Origin: Nomia melanderi
Taxonomy: Eukaryota; Arthropoda; Insecta; Hymenoptera; Halictidae
Direction: 5' to 3'
DNA length: 64,000 nucleotides
NCBI RefSeq assembly: GCF_051020985.1
Contig: NW_027475133.1
Span: 1,364,001-1,428,000, forward strand
Below the pieces are notes generated by a model. The model saw only the letters and a program-made list of their open reading frames with translations. It did no database searches and was not told the origin of the DNA. The position numbers and the translations under genes were made by a program. This document shows positions 62,101 through 64,000 of the stretch, piece by piece; the stretch's first letter is position 1, and the number at the start of each line of letters is the position of its first letter.

Positions 62101-64000
62101 TATTAGAGATAGCGCAATAAATCAAAGTACATTGTCTGTAGGAGGCCCTGGCGCATGAATCTGTGCAGCGGGATCGACCTCGGACCAGCAGGGGCCGAGA
62201 AAATCTCCGTCTCATGCGGCCGGACTGTCAGGGTCAGGGATAAATCCAATATATATCTGGTGATATCTCGGGTGCTATTAGAGATAGCGAAATAAATCAA
62301 AGTGCATTGTCTGCAGGAGGCCCTGGCGCATAAATCTGTGCAGCGGGAACGACCTCGGACCACCAGGGGCCGAGAAAACCACCGTCTCATGGGGCCGGAC
62401 ACTCAGTGTCAGGGGAAAATCCAATATATATCTGGGGATACCTCGGGTGCTATTACTGATAGCGCAATAAAGCAAAGTGCATTGTCTGTAGGAGGCCCTG
62501 GCCCATGAATCTGTGCAGCGGGATCGAATTCGGACCACCAGGGGCCGAGAAAATCACTTTCTCATGAGGCCGGACTGTCAGCGTCAGGGAAAGGTGCAAT
62601 ATATATCTGGTGATATCTCGGGTGCTATTAGAGATAGCGCAATAAATCAAAGTGCATTGTCTGCAGGAGGCCCTAGCGCATGAATCTGTGCAGCGGGAAC
62701 GACCTGGGACCACCAGGGGCCGAGAAAACTACCGTCTCATGGTGTTCGACACTCAGTGTCAGGGAAAAATCCAATATATATCTGGTGATATCTCGGGTGC
62801 TATTACAGATCGCGCACTAAACCAAAGTGAACTATCTGCAGGGGGCCCTGGCTCATGAATCTGTGCAGCGGGAACGACCTAGGACCACCAGTGGCCGAGA
62901 AAACCACCGACACATGGGGCCGGACTGTCAGGGTCAGGGAAGAATCCAATATATATATGGTGATATCTCGGGTGCTATTAGAGGTAGAGCAATAAATCAA
63001 AGTCCATTGTCTGTACGAGGCACTGGCGTATGAATCTGTGCAGCAGGAACTACCTCGGACCACCAGGGGCCGAGAAAATTACAGATATTCGGAATCCGTC
63101 ACACAAGGTCACGTAAAAATCCAGCATCTATCTGATGATATCTCGGGTGCTGTTACAGATAGCGCAATAAACCAAAGTGAGTTGTCTGCAGGATGCCTTG
63201 GCGCATGAATCTGTGCAGCGGAATCGACCTCGGACCACCAGGGGCCGAGAAAACCACCGTCTCATGGGGTCGGACACTCAGGGTCAGGGAAAATTCCAAT
63301 ATATATCTGGTGATATCTCGGGTGCTATTAGAGATAGCGAAATAAATCAAAGTGCATTGTCTGCAGGAGGCCCTGTGGCATGAATCTGTGCCGCGGGAAC
63401 GACCTCGGACCACCAGGGGCTGAGAAAACCACCGTCTCATGGGGCCGGACACTCAGTGTCAGGGGAAAATCCAATATATATCTGGTGATATCTCGGGTGC
63501 TATTACTGATAGCGCAATAAAGCAAAGTGCATTGTCTGTAGGAGGCCCTGGCGCATGAATCTGTGCAGCGGGATCGAATTCGGACCACCAGGGGCCGAGA
63601 AAATCACTTTCTCATGAGGCCGGACTGTCAGGGTCAGGGAAAGGTGCAATATATATCTGGTGATATCTCGGGTGCTATTAGAGCTAGCGCAATAAATCAA
63701 AGTGCATTGTCTGCAGGAGGCCCTAGCGCATGTATCTGTGCAGCGGGGACGACCTCGGACCTCCAGGGGCCGAGACAACCACCGTCTCATGGGGCCGGAA
63801 ACTCGGGGTCAGGGGAAAATCCAATATATATCTGGTGATATCTCGGGTGCTATTAGAGATAGCGCAATAAATCAAAGTACATTGTCTGTAGGAGGCCCTG
63901 GCGCATGAATCTGTGCAGCGGGATCGACCTCGGACCAGCAGGGGCCGAGAAAATCTCCGTCTCATGCGGCCGGACTGTCAGGGTCAGGGATAAATCCAAT
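59151..64000 (+). repeat. More divergent monomers at the right edge
   Basis: Substitutions per monomer look higher here, though local repeats persist: 59220 with 60095 (875 bp), 60371 with 61771 (1400 bp), 62107 with 63857 (1750 bp), and 62471 with 63521 (1050 bp). V2 monomers lie at 60916-61090 and 63016-63190, the latter with extra changes (GTCACACAAGGTCACG). GGGATCGAATTCGG creates an EcoRI site near 60775, 62525 and 63575. The array continues past 64000. Confidence 0.85.

Larger units (their letters stand above)
1..64000. repeat. Satellite DNA array, ~175-bp monomer, ~365 tandem copies
   Basis: A block opening GGAGGCCCTG recurs from position 21 to position 63891, a span of 365 monomers of 175 bp minus 5 bp. 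All monomers lie in the same orientation and I find no insertion of unrelated DNA. Monomers share long near-invariant stretches such as GACCTCGGACCACCAGG, GGTGATATCTCGGGTGCTA and ATAGCGCAATAAA. A 170-180 bp period is common for centromeric and pericentromeric satellites, but that location is inference: nothing in the window marks a centromere. I do not recognise the family. The array continues beyond both edges. Confidence 0.98.

Noticed and set aside
35..63965. Hundreds of open frames of 60-157 residues on both strands as protein genes
   Set aside because: They repeat with the monomer, overlap each other on both strands, read the same DNA in two frames, and end where the 175-bp period shifts the frame. 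No codon-use signal, domain or intron structure is visible.
1..64000. CRISPR array
   Set aside because: The repeat unit is about 175 bp with no unique spacers; every base belongs to the repeat.
1..64000. RNA polymerase III B box on the minus strand (GGTCGATCCC)
   Set aside because: One base short of GGTTCGANTCC, found only in the GGGATCGACC monomers, and no plausible A box is seen at the right distance. No tRNA-derived SINE structure.
1..64000. rDNA spacer or tandem gene cluster
   Set aside because: No rRNA, histone, snRNA or tRNA sequence occurs anywhere in the window.
1..64000. Species or named satellite family assignment
   Set aside because: I do not recognise the monomer, and a guess from period length alone would be unsupported. 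A search of repeat databases would decide it.

Overview
The whole 64 kb window is one uninterrupted array of satellite DNA. A monomer of about 175 bp is repeated head to tail roughly 365 times, and the array runs off both ends. I see no protein-coding gene, rRNA, tRNA, CRISPR array, transposon or unique sequence. Long homogenised satellite with higher-order structure points to a eukaryotic nuclear chromosome (pericentromeric, centromeric, subtelomeric or other heterochromatin). I do not recognise the family and cannot assign a species. The monomer I read is about 53% G+C with 9 CpGs (observed/expected about 0.74), so CpG decay is mild.

Monomer anatomy, counted from GGAGGCCCTG as position 1: a GC-rich half (1-100), an AT-rich half (101-175), a conserved dyad H1 at 39-59, a doubled TCAGGG at 88-99, a CCAATATATAT stretch at 106-116, a GATATC at 122-127, and a second conserved dyad H2 at 132-150. 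Most variation is point substitution. I count only nine length changes in 64 kb, each of 1 bp, netting -5. Two divergent sub-families, V1 (11 copies) and V2 (17 copies), differ from the main type mainly in a central patch at about positions 63-116.

Layout. 1-3450: mixed monomers with a first V1 cassette. 3451-12900: two apparently identical copies of a 4725-bp, 27-monomer unit. 12901-16990: decayed relatives of that unit. 16991-18740: an 875-bp pair. 18741-20494: mixed monomers and a V1 triplet. 20790-25547: two copies of an X-Y block; in the second a four-monomer segment containing V2 separates X from Y. 25548-36290: diverse monomers with several medium-scale duplications. 36272-38150: linker blocks. 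38151-48997: two copies of a roughly 5.77-kb, 33-monomer unit, the second lacking four monomers. 48997-50590: an 874-bp spaced duplication. 50590-54791: a V2-rich region of 3- to 5-monomer units. 54792-59150: local 4-, 5- and 7-monomer repeats. 59151-64000: more divergent monomers.

No genes work together here. What can be read is array dynamics: duplications are integer numbers of monomers, apart from the shared 1-bp indels, and at least one single-monomer crossover can be traced. That is the expected signature of unequal exchange and conversion. The many short open frames are by-products of a period not divisible by three.
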